This document shows positions 17,507 to 26,500 of a stretch of DNA of 64,000 nucleotides, piece after piece; position 1 is the stretch's first letter, and each line of letters starts with the position of its first letter. Position numbers and translations under genes: made by a program. Below the pieces are notes generated by a model. That model ran no database searches. It saw only the letters and a list, made by a program, of their open reading frames with translations, and was not told the origin of the DNA. Source of the stretch: Coleofasciculus sp. FACHB-1120 (GTDB lineage: Bacteria > Cyanobacteriota > Cyanobacteriia > Cyanobacteriales > FACHB-T130); NCBI RefSeq assembly GCF_014698845.1, contig NZ_JACJTV010000006.1, positions 124,001 to 188,000 of the forward strand, in the 5' to 3' direction.

Positions 17507-17540
17507 GCAGTGCCATGCCCTTACAGAATGATGGCACTGC
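17507..17540. promoter_or_regulatory. Inverted repeat upstream of the VOC gene
   Basis: GCAGTGCCAT (17507-17516) and ATGGCACTGC (17531-17540) are a perfect 10-base pair with a 14-base spacer, 65-98 bases before the ATG at 17605. The following text partly repeats the same words (CTGCCATGCCTCTAGAGAATG). It could be an operator or a degenerate tandem repeat; no regulator is suggested by sequence. Confidence 0.4.
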
Positions 17541-17604
17541 CATGCCTCTAGAGAATGTTAGAAGCGCAACATATTCCACCCAACTGAGAAACGCGATATT
17601 ACCG

Positions 17605-18036
17605 ATGAACCCAACAATCTTTCATCTTGCTTTTCCCATCTCCGATGTTGCCCAAGCCAAAGCGTACTATGCCGATGGACTTGGCTGCCAAGTTGGGCGT
17701 GAAACCCGCGATGCCTTAATTCTGAATCTCTACGGTCATCAGCTGGTAGGTCACGTTAGCAAAGAACCAATTATCCCGCAACGAGGGATTTATCCCAGGC
17801 ACTTTGGGCTGGTTTTTACATCAGTTGCTGACTGGGAAAGCTTGCTAGAACGGGCACAACAGCAACAGTTGCACTTTTATCAGCAGCCGAAACATCGCTT
17901 TCCAAGTCAACTGACCGAACATCGCACCTTCTTCCTCGAAGATCCGTTTTATAACCTGATGGAGTTTAAATACTACTCTCATGCCGAGGCAATTTTCGGG
18001 GTGCGGGAGTATGCCGAGATTGGCGATTCTCGTTAG
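17605..18036 (+). CDS. VOC (glyoxalase/bleomycin-resistance) family protein
   Basis: 143 residues of the vicinal-oxygen-chelate fold in two beta-alpha-beta-beta-beta modules: FHLAFPISDVAQAKAYYADG (module 1, metal-ligand-like His5) and RHFGLVFTSVADWESLLERA (module 2), ending in TFFLEDPFYNLMEFKYY. The C-terminal Glu in NLMEFK is the usual metal ligand. Such proteins are dioxygenases, glyoxalases or binding proteins, and the substrate is not predictable. A GTG-initiated frame extends 51 codons upstream but is low quality; ATG 17605 starts directly before the conserved text. The last 71 bases overlap the convergent lipase gene. Confidence 0.82.
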   Translation: MNPTIFHLAFPISDVAQAKAYYADGLGCQVGRETRDALILNLYGHQLVGHVSKEPIIPQRGIYPRHFGLVFTSVADWESLLERAQQQQLHFYQQPKHRFPSQLTEHRTFFLEDPFYNLMEFKYYSHAEAIFGVREYAEIGDSR

Positions 18037-18676
18037 CAGACGTTACGCGATCGCGCTTCAGCGGTTCTAAAAGTGCTTTCTCCACAGCCTTAACCCCCTT
18101 GGCATCTGTAATCATCCACGGATGCAGCAGGATCGGCACCTGTAAATTTTGACCGACAGGCATTTGCGAACTATTCGGTGGCAGAATGATTAAATCAAAA
18201 GGCGTCCAGATCGAGGTGAAATTCAGCTGTTCCAGCATCGCCACATCTCGATTTAAATCTTGTAGAAAAGCACTATCAGGACGCATCTGAACGCAGCCAA
18301 GCCCTGCGTGAAAGTAGCCCGCCCAAGTTCCGTGGTTGGGCGCTGATATGGTAATGAAGCGCTGCACTCGGTGAATGCCCCCTAGTCGCTGCACGTAGTA
18401 GCGGCTAACGATGCCTCCCATACTGAAACCGACCAAATCAAATGGTTGGTCGGGCGCAAAGGTCTTGGCAACGTAATCCTCAACCTGCTGTGCCAGAGAA
18501 TCTAGACCCATCTGACCATTATTGGGGGTGAGACTGAGGTCGTATACAGACCAGCCTTGCTGCGCCAAGTAAGGAGCCATTTTATGGAAAACAGCCGCTG
18601 TGTCGTTGATACCGTGAATTAGCAATACAGGATTGCGCTTATGGGCACTGTTCATGTTGCCAGGGATTAATCTCAT
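17966..18676 (-). CDS. Alpha/beta-hydrolase lipase (triacylglycerol lipase/esterase family)
   Basis: 236 residues. The oxyanion region is LLIHGINDTAAVF (HG at 21-22), and the nucleophile elbow GFSMGG carries Ser85, followed by YYVQRL. The likely acid is in the segment TPFDLIILPPNSS. The likely histidine is HPWMITDAKGV, although typical family members read H..(M/L)..D there. There is no signal peptide, so it should be cytoplasmic. The C-terminal 35 residues (from about KRDRVTSANENRQSR on) are basic and unlike the family; they are encoded in the region antisense to the VOC gene, so they look like a read-through extension after loss of an older stop. ATG 18655 is an alternative start. Confidence 0.85.
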   Translation of the reverse strand: MRLIPGNMNSAHKRNPVLLIHGINDTAAVFHKMAPYLAQQGWSVYDLSLTPNNGQMGLDSLAQQVEDYVAKTFAPDQPFDLVGFSMGGIVSRYYVQRLGGIHRVQRFITISAPNHGTWAGYFHAGLGCVQMRPDSAFLQDLNRDVAMLEQLNFTSIWTPFDLIILPPNSSQMPVGQNLQVPILLHPWMITDAKGVKAVEKALLEPLKRDRVTSANENRQSRHTPAPRKLPRHESSI

Positions 18677-19115
18677 ATAATCCCAGCTTAGACACGAGCG
18701 ATCGCTACTGGGGTTGGTTTAGGACAGCCTGCCGAGTGGCTGTGGCTCCAAATCTGAGATCCATGTAAATTCTTGCAACAAAAGAAGGTTTTCCTGCGAC
18801 AAGCGGCTGTTTTCTAGGAACGAACGGCTGGGTAACTGTACTTACTGAAACAAAATTTGTAAATTTTTGTGAATAAACATCTGGGAATCTTGCCTTTGTC
18901 CGCCGTAAAACTTCATAATCCGATCTGGATCGCAATTGCAACGGTAGAAACGCTTTGTCCATATCTTAGAGCAGCTGCTTTGTGAGTTGAACAGTTGAGC
19001 TGAGCAGTTGAGTTTATCTTTGGCGATACCAGTTTTGCATCAAAAATAGAATAGCTTGCTCCCATGTTTCGGGAATCAGTCAACATCGTCATTTAAATCT
19101 CAGGAGTAATACTAA
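18677..19115. other. Intergenic region between divergent lipase and linker-rich protein genes
   Basis: 439 bases containing the promoters for both flanking genes. A minus-strand frame of 85 codons (18705-18962) is open but its text is not recognisable, and I do not call it. A ribosome site CAGGAG lies at 19100, serving the next gene. Confidence 0.45.
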
Positions 19116-19709
19116 ATGTTTGGTTTTATCAAAAAATTGTTGGGCGGCATTACCGCTTTCATTGGTGGAATTTTTGGCTCTAAGAAATCTGAGGGAAACG
19201 AGGCGGGTGCTGCGCTACCTCGTAAGAAGTCTGGTGGATACTACATGGAGCTAGACGAGTCCAAAGACTCAAAACCAGCAGCAAAAGAGAATCAGAAGAA
19301 GCCAGAACCAGTCAAAGCCCAAGCATCAGAATCGAAAAAGCCAGAACCCGCGAAGGCATCTGCATCCGCTTCTAAATCTGCGTCTAATGGACAAAAGGAT
19401 TCATCGAAGCCTCAAGCAGCCCCAGAACCTGTAGCAGCTGCATCCAAGAATTCATCAAATTCTAAAGAAGTTTCAGAACCGAAAGAAATTGCTCAAAGAA
19501 CCCCAGTAGAGCTAATTCAGACGGCTGAAGGTGTTGAGGCAGTGGTTGCTGAGAAACCAGCAGAGCCTATCAACGGCAAGGGTCAAAGCCAATCCGATAC
19601 CACGTTTGCTCCGAAATACTTGAACCCAATTTCTAGCTCGAATAGTCGTCGGCGTCCCGGTCCTAGCATGAGCAACTTCATGGACATGGCGCGTCAAGTC
19701 AAAAAATAA
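19116..19709 (+). CDS. Conserved Lys/Ser/Ala-rich hypothetical protein with amphipathic N-terminus
   Basis: 197 residues. Residues 1-22 (MFGFIKKLLGGITAFIGGIF) form an amphipathic or membrane-surface helix. The middle (45-150) is low-complexity Lys/Pro/Ala/Ser with charged repeats such as KKPEPVKA and KKPEPAKA. The C-terminus (FAPKYLNPISSSNSRRRPGP, then MSNFMDMARQVKK) looks conserved and basic. The ordered ends with a disordered middle suggest a membrane-tethered adaptor. CAGGAG precedes the ATG. I do not recognise a named family. The convergent TPR gene follows after 42 bases. Confidence 0.75.
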   Translation: MFGFIKKLLGGITAFIGGIFGSKKSEGNEAGAALPRKKSGGYYMELDESKDSKPAAKENQKKPEPVKAQASESKKPEPAKASASASKSASNGQKDSSKPQAAPEPVAAASKNSSNSKEVSEPKEIAQRTPVELIQTAEGVEAVVAEKPAEPINGKGQSQSDTTFAPKYLNPISSSNSRRRPGPSMSNFMDMARQVKK

Positions 19710-19751
19710 TTAAAAATTAGCAGGCTTGTTGTCTAATTTTTGATTTGCTTT

Positions 19752-20837
19752 TTAATTCTTTGACCCTCTGAGGAAAACCAGCCCACTGTACAGTTGGAAA
19801 GCTGGGTCCCAGAGGGTTTCTTCGCGTCGGAATAAGTCGATATGAGACTTGAGACTTTTTAGCATTTCTGTACGATCTAGCGCAGTTTGGGCAAAATCTG
19901 TAAAATCTGCCCAAATCGGCGTCTGAGGTAAATGTCCTTCTAGAAAATGAAGTAAATTGTTCCAGTGACTGCGGTTGGTCGCCTGATTGGGTTGGGTCGG
20001 CTGTGGATTGAAGGTAATCCCCTGCCCAAACTGATAGTTGCTATCGCAAAGGCGAAGAATACTGCGTCTGGAAGGAAGATGCAGGTCAATTAATTGGGCA
20101 TAGTCTTGGGTTTGAGTTTTCCATTGCAGTTGGCGACGAGCATCTTGGTCGATGACTTCGCCAAAAATTGGTAAGAGTCCTTGCACTTGTTGTCTGACTT
20201 CTGACCAGTTAAAGCTCAGGGAACCTGTCTGACCGTGTTCGTTCTGGCAAACAACGCTAGCTTCTGGGGAAGCCGAAAGGAAATGGCTGACGCGAAAGAC
20301 GTTAAGTTTACGAACATCCGCAAGGCTTGCCCAGAAGTTGGGAATTTCAGCTTGCTGCATCTGTTGACTGTAGAATCGCAGTTCTCCTACCGGACCAGTT
20401 CGGTATAACCGCCAGCCGCGACTGGGGAGTTGTAGCCGTGCGGTGTAGGGGTCTAACTGCACGATTCGAGCCAACTGTTGAGCGGCGACCTGTTTCTTTT
20501 CGGCACTGACAGCTTCTAGAACTAAAACGCCTGCTTCTGTGTCTTCTGGGGCGGCGGTGGCTTGAGCGATCGCGTCTCGTCTTTTTTGTTGGGCGATCGC
20601 TTCTATACGTCCCAATCCTTGACGAGCTTGAGTCATAATCTTGGGATTGGTGGTTTCCCGTAGCAGCTGCCGATAGGCATTTTCTGCCGCCTCCAATTTG
20701 CCCGTTTCTTCGTACAGTCGTCCCACATAAAACTGTACTAAGGGATTTTGCGGCATCTGTTTTACCAGATGGTTGAGTAACCAGGCAACGGTTTTATAGT
20801 CTTTGCGCTCGAAAGCTTCCGCAAGTTGTTCAAGCAT
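19752..20837 (-). CDS. Tetratricopeptide-repeat protein
   Basis: 361 residues. The N-terminal part (1-90) carries two to three TPR units: LAEAFERKDYKTVAWLLNHL and PLVQFYVGRLYEETGKLEAA, ending in AYRQLL. The remainder (130-361) is a soluble domain with strands around PSRGWRLYRTGPVGELRFYS and LHLPSRRSILRLCDSNYQFG that I recognise only as cyanobacterium-specific. There is no signal peptide. The ATG at 20837 lies before a clean helix. It is 77 bases downstream of rsmE on the same strand, with an AT-rich simple spacer, so possibly co-transcribed. Function unknown. Confidence 0.82.
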   Translation of the reverse strand: MLEQLAEAFERKDYKTVAWLLNHLVKQMPQNPLVQFYVGRLYEETGKLEAAENAYRQLLRETTNPKIMTQARQGLGRIEAIAQQKRRDAIAQATAAPEDTEAGVLVLEAVSAEKKQVAAQQLARIVQLDPYTARLQLPSRGWRLYRTGPVGELRFYSQQMQQAEIPNFWASLADVRKLNVFRVSHFLSASPEASVVCQNEHGQTGSLSFNWSEVRQQVQGLLPIFGEVIDQDARRQLQWKTQTQDYAQLIDLHLPSRRSILRLCDSNYQFGQGITFNPQPTQPNQATNRSHWNNLLHFLEGHLPQTPIWADFTDFAQTALDRTEMLKSLKSHIDLFRREETLWDPAFQLYSGLVFLRGSKN

Positions 20838-20914
20838 TACAGTAATTAAAAATTAACAATTAAAAATTAAAAATTGAAGCAGCCTTCATTTCTAATTGTG
20901 CATTGAGCCGTAGC

Positions 20915-21784
20915 TTAAATCTCTCTAATTTCTGATTCCCATGCCGCTGCTACCAGAGATAAGGCGACCATCGGGGCGGTGACAGCTCGCAGGACACGAC
21001 GCCCTAGGGAAACAGGTTGGAAGTCAGCAGCGATCGCTTGTTCGACTTCTGCTGGCGTCCAGCCTCCCTCTGGCCCGATGGCGATGACAATCGTTCCTTG
21101 CCCTGGATTCTTCAGTTCATCTGCTATACCTAAAAAACCTAACCCCCCAGCCCCCTTCCCTACAAGGGAAGGGGGAGCCGGACTCCCCTCCCCTACAAGG
21201 GGAGGGGTTGGGGGAGAGGTCTCTTGCGGCAATAGATCAATCAAGCAATCGAGTAAATGGGGAGAATCTCCACGAGCAACGCAGATATAATTCTTGTTTT
21301 TTGTTAAAGAAGAGTGACTATTGAGGGAAGACAAAGCAGTAGAAAAGGAAACGGGTTCTAAAATTGTGGGGACGATTTGACGTTCTGATTGCTCGGCGGC
21401 TTCTTGGGCAATTCGCCGCCAACGTTCGAGTTTTTGGGGACTGGGATTGAGCAGGCTGCGATCGCTTACGACGGGCGCGATCGCGACCACCCCTAGTTCG
21501 GTACTGTAGCGCACCACTTCATCAAAGCCGTTTTTTGGCAACGCAAGCATTAGCGTCATCGAGCAGGGCAACTCAGTTTGGACAGAAATCGGTTCTAGAA
21601 GCTGCCCCTGATTCGCCTCCAGCTTCGCCAGCCACCAGTGCCCCTGTCCATCCATTGCGATAAAGCGATCGCCCTCCCGTAACCGCAACACCCGGCTGAG
21701 GTAATGCTGTTGTTCGGCAGTCAGGATAATTTGCTGGTTTTGAAATTGAGAGGGAGCGATCGCTAATCGTTGCAGCTGAGCCAA
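20915..21784 (-). CDS. rsmE: 16S rRNA (uracil1498-N3)-methyltransferase RsmE with internal repeat insertion
   Basis: A 289-residue SPOUT-class methyltransferase that methylates U1498 of 16S rRNA with S-adenosylmethionine. An N-terminal PUA-like domain (1-70, EQQHYLSRVLRLREGDRFI) is followed by the knotted SPOUT domain: LALPKNGFDEVVRYSTELGV, then AIGPEGGWTPAEVEQA and LGRRVLRAVTAPMVAL for cofactor binding. Residues about 188-219 (ETSPPTPPLVGEGSPAPP and on) are not family text; they are the translation of two G/C palindromes at 21141-21220 inserted before the AIGPEGG strand, in a surface loop. The frame is kept. The start is TTG; no ATG or GTG is in frame nearby, and MAQLQRLAIAPSQF matches the family beginning. 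Confidence 0.92.
   Translation of the reverse strand: MAQLQRLAIAPSQFQNQQIILTAEQQHYLSRVLRLREGDRFIAMDGQGHWWLAKLEANQGQLLEPISVQTELPCSMTLMLALPKNGFDEVVRYSTELGVVAIAPVVSDRSLLNPSPQKLERWRRIAQEAAEQSERQIVPTILEPVSFSTALSSLNSHSSLTKNKNYICVARGDSPHLLDCLIDLLPQETSPPTPPLVGEGSPAPPSLVGKGAGGLGFLGIADELKNPGQGTIVIAIGPEGGWTPAEVEQAIAADFQPVSLGRRVLRAVTAPMVALSLVAAAWESEIREI
21141..21220. repeat. Double G/C palindrome inside the rsmE reading frame
   Basis: Hairpin 1: CCCCCTTCCCT (21151-21161) and AGGGAAGGGGG (21165-21175). Hairpin 2: CCCCTCCCCT (21185-21194) and AGGGGAGGGG (21198-21207), followed by TTGGGGGAGAGGT as in the intergenic copy at 714-745. The repeats are translated in rsmE. Confidence 0.9.
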
Positions 21785-21818
21785 TCTATTTTCCCACTGA
21801 GAGCAGACCTATCTGATT

Positions 21819-22250
21819 TTATCGGAACGAACCTTCTTGGGCTTTAATTTCCACTTGGTGCAGGTCTACTGCTTTGGTGCCATCTACTTTGGCAGCAACC
21901 GCTTCGACATGACTCAAAATTGATTGATTAGGAACAGAACCCGTAAGGATAATCGTGGCACCATCTTGTTCGATTGCCAGGGTCTCAATATTTTTGATGT
22001 TCGGATCTTCATCAAATGCAACAGCAACACGCTTGGCTAATCCATTGGCATCGTATTCCCCCTCAAATCCCATGTATTCTGGCAGTGTCGGAGGTTTATG
22101 CATTCCAGCCTTCTCGCGCAACTCCCAATCGTACTCACCTGTAAGTCCGGGACTCATTTGTTCCTCGACAGCTTGAGCGTCATGCTTGCTGTCTTCTTCT
22201 TTTTCACTGCTAGTATTTTTTTCTCCAAGCTGTCTTTCTAACCAAGTCAT
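21819..22250 (-). CDS. BON-domain protein
   Basis: 143 residues. The N-terminal half (1-65) is acidic and polar (GEKNTSSEKEEDSKHDAQAV). The C-terminal half (about 68-135) has the BON pattern: GLAKRVAVAFDEDPNIKN, then IEQDGATIILTGSVPNQSIL, then VEAVAAKVDGTKAVDLHQVE. BON domains bind phospholipid or other ligands and often link to envelope or osmotic stress functions. No signal peptide or membrane segment is present, so this one is probably cytoplasmic. It lies 34 bases upstream of rsmE on the same strand and may be co-transcribed. Confidence 0.8.
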   Translation of the reverse strand: MTWLERQLGEKNTSSEKEEDSKHDAQAVEEQMSPGLTGEYDWELREKAGMHKPPTLPEYMGFEGEYDANGLAKRVAVAFDEDPNIKNIETLAIEQDGATIILTGSVPNQSILSHVEAVAAKVDGTKAVDLHQVEIKAQEGSFR

Positions 22251-22438
22251 AATTATTGTTTGCTCCTAATGAAGTTTTATATTTTCTATTACACATCTAT
22301 CCTAGTTCTGATTACATCTCTCATCCGAAATCAGCCATTGGGTATAGGATAAATTACTGGTTTTTTAAATAAGATGTTTCGCTACCTTACGCGGATTTGT
22401 CAACTAAATTTTTTTTTATTTAATATATATAGCCATCC

Positions 22439-22666
22439 TATTTAAGTTGAATGGCACTGACTTAAGCCCTGAACTAAAGTAATCTACCCCTCAAGAAGGC
22501 TAACGCGAACGGGAACGTTCTCCGGGAAAGGGCTAAGAGCTAAAGTCCGTTAAAACTGATTGAAATACTCGTAGAGCAAAGGCTTTTAACCTGTTTTAAC
22601 AGGTTTTAGCTTTAAGGTGAGAGATTTATCTCAAGGCTCTGGTGTCAGTGCCATTCTATTTAAGTT
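22439..22666. mobile_element. MITE-like non-autonomous element with 13-base terminal repeats and 10-base target duplication
   Basis: The terminal inverted repeats GAATGGCACTGAC (22449-22461) and GTCAGTGCCATTC (22644-22656) are perfect and bound a 208-base element with no coding capacity. Direct repeats TATTTAAGTT lie immediately outside (22439-22448 and 22657-22666), consistent with a 10-base target duplication as seen in IS4-like families. Inside there is a hairpin AACCTGTTTTAACAGGTT. The intact target phrase TAGCCATCCTATTT also occurs at 11075. Confidence 0.75.
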
Positions 22667-22726
22667 GCACGCAAGTATTCGTCTTAGTGTAGAGACAAGA
22701 GTTATCGCGTCTCCACAGGAGTTCGC

Positions 22727-22798
22727 GAACCATTTAGTGGAATCCTAAATGGTTCATAAAGCCGAGATACCCGACTTTTTAGAGAAGTCGAGTATTTG
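22727..22798 (+). repeat. Dispersed hairpin element, copy 4 (+ orientation), with extra hairpin
   Basis: First hairpin: GAACCATTTAG (22727-22737) and CTAAATGGTTC (22745-22755). It runs directly into ATAAAGCCGAGATACCCGAC and a second hairpin (22765-22776 with 22785-22796, imperfect). The order box-then-hairpin equals copy 1 at 4122 and is the reverse of the copies at 11111 and 14322. Confidence 0.7.
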
Positions 22799-23560
22799 AA
22801 CCGTAGGGTTTTCACTATCTTGCAAACTTAATATTCAATTCAAATATTATGTATCTAATTTTTGCATACAACTTTAATTAGATTATGACGAAATTAAAAA
22901 GCCAACGAGTATTGCCTCTAATTATTCAACTACAAAATTTTGGTTTAAATTCAATTAATGATAAAATCTTTACTGGACATACAAAAATAATTTTCTGGGG
23001 GATATATTCCAAGCTAAAAGCCTGAAAAATATCACAAAAACTATCTATTAAATTTTGAAAGTTAAAGATGTTTTATAAGTTGTATTTGCATCTCTGATAG
23101 GCTATCTATTCGGGAAAAAAGCGGCTGTCGCCAACCCTAGAAAATTGCTGAACCCATCCGTAAACCCGTACAGATGGATGAAGTCATAACTCACTTCTCA
23201 GACATCCTCTCTGACTTAGTATTTGCGCGAAGCGAAGGATAGTAAATTCAGGCGGCTGGGTTCAGACATTACGCTTCTAAATACAAATTCTAAAAAAATC
23301 TTGATCGACTGTTGGCAAAAAACAAGGCAATTAAGCACAATAGAGGGACTTCGCAAGTAATCCCCATAACATAGACGGAAGATTAAGATATCTACAATAC
23401 ATACCATCTCAATTACATACCAAACCAGGAGACGGGGATTGGTTCCTAAGAATTTTCAAATTAACCCTGGAAGTTTTAACTGATAAAGATGGTAACGCTG
23501 CCTAAACAGAGGGGAAATGCTGGAAGAAGACCCTCCAGTAAAAGAATTGGAGTGCAACCC

Positions 23561-26500
23561 ATGCAGACTGAACCGCTTACCGTATTGCTTGTGGAGGATA
23601 ATCCTGGCGATGCCCGTCTCGTGCGGGAACTACTGCGGGAAGTGAATGCTCCCCAGATAACGCTGATCCACGTTCAGAAGCTCGCAGAAGCCCTGGATTG
23701 CCTCATCACTTCAGAAAGGTTAAACGGTCAAAAGTTGAAGATTGAAGGGTTGAATCAACCGACTAACCAGCAACCTTGTGAGCAGAGAGGCGATCGCCTC
23801 CCACCATCTATCGAGGTGATTTTGTTGGATTTATCGCTTCCGGATGGTCAGGGTTTAGAAACCGTGAGGCGAGTCCGCAATGCTGTGCCAGAAGTGCCGA
23901 TTGTGGTGATGTCAGGACTCGCTGATGAAGCGATCGCACTTTCTGCCGTACAAGAAGGAGCGCAAGACTATCTCGTGAAAGGTCATGCCGACAGCCATCT
24001 GCTGATCCGCACCGTGCGATATGCCATCGAGCGTCAGCGGATGCAGATACGGCTCCAACAAACTCAGCAAGCCTTGCAGCAACAACTAGAGCGAGAAGCC
24101 CTAGTAAACCGCATCACTACTGCCTTAAATTCCAATCTCGATCCAAAGTCGGTCGTTGATGAAATTGTCCGGCAGACGGCGGTCCCGATGAGCTGCGATT
24201 TCTGCATGGTAGTCCGAGACTTGCCTGAATCAAACCGAATTTACATTGAAGCAGAGTATTGGCCCCATTTATCAGATGCCGTCAAGCCGATTCATCAATC
24301 GCCCCTACAAGGGACAACTCTGTCCGTAGAAGGCTGGGAAACGGTGCGAAGTGAGTTGCTCGAAAACCGTCCGGTAGCTATTGCAAACACGGCTGACTTT
24401 TGGTTGACCCCAGCCTACCAAGCGCTGTGCCCGGAAAGTAGACCGAGTACGATACTCCTGGCTCCTATCTTCGTGAGAAAGCAATTCTACGGCTATCTGG
24501 TCGTTGGCTCGCTCAAGCCGCGCCCGCTGTTCTTAGAATGGGAAATTCAACTGCTGCAACAGTTAGCTGGACAGACAGCGATCGCTCTCTACAATGCCCA
24601 AGAGCTTGAAGAGCTAGAAAGCCTGGTTCAAGAGCGCACTCAGCAACTTGCTCAGGAAAAAACACTGCTGGAAGCCATTCTTAATTCTATTCAAGAGGGA
24701 ATTACTGTCACCCAGCCCGATGGTCAAATCGTGCTGTTAAACCGGGCGGCATTACAGATATATGGTCTAGTCGGGAATGGGGTTACACCTACCTCCGCCC
24801 CAGGCTCTATGCCTCACGTCCGGAATTTTTTAACTAAATTAAAAGTCCGTAACCCAGATGGTTCCCGCCCTCATCGGTCGGAGTTACCCTTAATCAGGGC
24901 ACTTCAAGGGGAAGTTTTTACCGATCAGGAGCTGGTGGTACACGGTCTCAATGGAGAGCGCAAGTGGGTGAGTATCAATGGGGCGGCAATCTGCGATGAA
25001 GCCGGGAAAGTCTTGCTGGCAGTCAATACGACGCGAGACATTACTGAGCGCAAACAAGCAGAAAAGGCGCTGCGGGAATCGGAAACCAAATTCCGGACGC
25101 TCTACGAATCAACCAGCGCGGCGGTGATGCTGTTGGATGAACAAGGATTTATAGATTGCAACAGTGCCACCCTACAGCTATTTGGCTGTGATAACTTGGA
25201 GGAGTTTTGTGGAAACCATCCCAGCCAATTCTCGCCGCCGACTCAGCCCGATGGTCAAAGTTCTCGGAGTCTGGCTTGCGATCGCATTACCACTGCCCTA
25301 ACAGAAGGCAACTGTCGCTTTGATTGGGTTCATCGGAAGTTAGATGGTAAAGATTTTCCGGCAGAAGTAATGCTAACGGCAATCGAGTTGGACAACCGGA
25401 AAGTGCTGCAAGCGGTCGTGTATGACATTAGCGATCGCATGAACAAGGAAATCGAACTGCGGGAAGCGAAGGAAGCGGCAGAAGCGGGAAGTCGCGCAAA
25501 AAGTGAATTCCTTGCCACCATGAGCCACGAACTCCGAACGCCCCTCAATGCGATCTTGGGACTCTCTCACATTATGCGGCAAGAGATTTTTGGCACGCTC
25601 AATGAGAAACAGAAAGAATATGTTACCTGCATTAACAATAGTGGCGAACATCTCCTATCGCTGATTAACGATATTCTTGACCTTTCTAAAGTCGAAGCAG
25701 GCAAAGAACAACTCTGCCCGATGCCAATCATCGTGCCGCATTTGTGCGAATACGTCGTTACGATTATGCGGGAGCAAGCCTACGAACGAGGGCTACAACT
25801 CACCAGTCAAATTGACCCAGAAGTTGATGTTTGTGTCGCCGATGAACGACGGCTAAAGCAGATGTTATTAAATCTGCTATCGAATGCAATTAAGTTCACA
25901 CCATCGGGTAAAGTTTCCCTAATTGTGCAAAAGCAGCCTGGATGCATTGTGTTTACCGTAGCGGATACGGGCATCGGCATTGCCCCTGAGAAACTGTCAT
26001 TGTTATTTGAGCCATTTCGCCAATTGGACAGTGGATTGAACCGGCAGTTCGCTGGCACTGGTTTGGGGTTGTCACTGACTCGCAGTTTAGCCCGACTTCA
26101 TGGTGGAGAAGTGATGGTTTCTTCAACGCTAGGAAAAGGCAGTGAATTTACTCTATATCTGCCCGATATGAGCAATGAATCAGTTTCCATCTCCCAGTTT
26201 CCAAGCGACGGAGGCGATTCTTCTTCATTGTCTTCCGGGCTAAACAATGGCGAGTTAAAAGCCGCCGCTAACCCTTTTTCTATCCCTGGTAAAGGACGAA
26301 TTTTAATTGTGGAAGACGATGAAAGTAGCGGGTTGCTGTTGCAAGACTATCTCCAAATCGTAGGTCATACCGTCGAACATTTGCTTGATGGGACGGATTT
26401 CCTCCAGCGAGTGCGAACCTTCCAGCCCGATTTGGTTTTGTTGGACGTAAATTTACCCGGTGGATACAGTGGGTTAAATTTACTAAAAGACTTAAGACAG

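Larger units (their letters stand above)
22251..23560. other. 1.3-kb gene-free region rich in repeats
   Basis: AT-rich and without a convincing gene; the 63-codon minus frame at 23216-23407 has no recognisable text. It holds the MITE-like element (22439-22666), the double hairpin at 22727-22798, and the leader of the kinase gene with ribosome site GGAG at 23549-23552. Promoters for the divergent BON and kinase genes should be here, but none could be singled out. Confidence 0.6.

Noticed and set aside
17531-17539. ATGGCACTG also at 17531 and 41607, shared with the MITE end
   Set aside because: Only nine bases and no paired inverted end at element distance, so no further MITE copies are claimed.
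18705-18962. 85-codon minus-strand frame
   Set aside because: No recognisable domain, composition unlike the neighbouring genes, and no ribosome site.
23216-23407. 63-codon minus-strand frame
   Set aside because: AT-rich spacer text with no family likeness.
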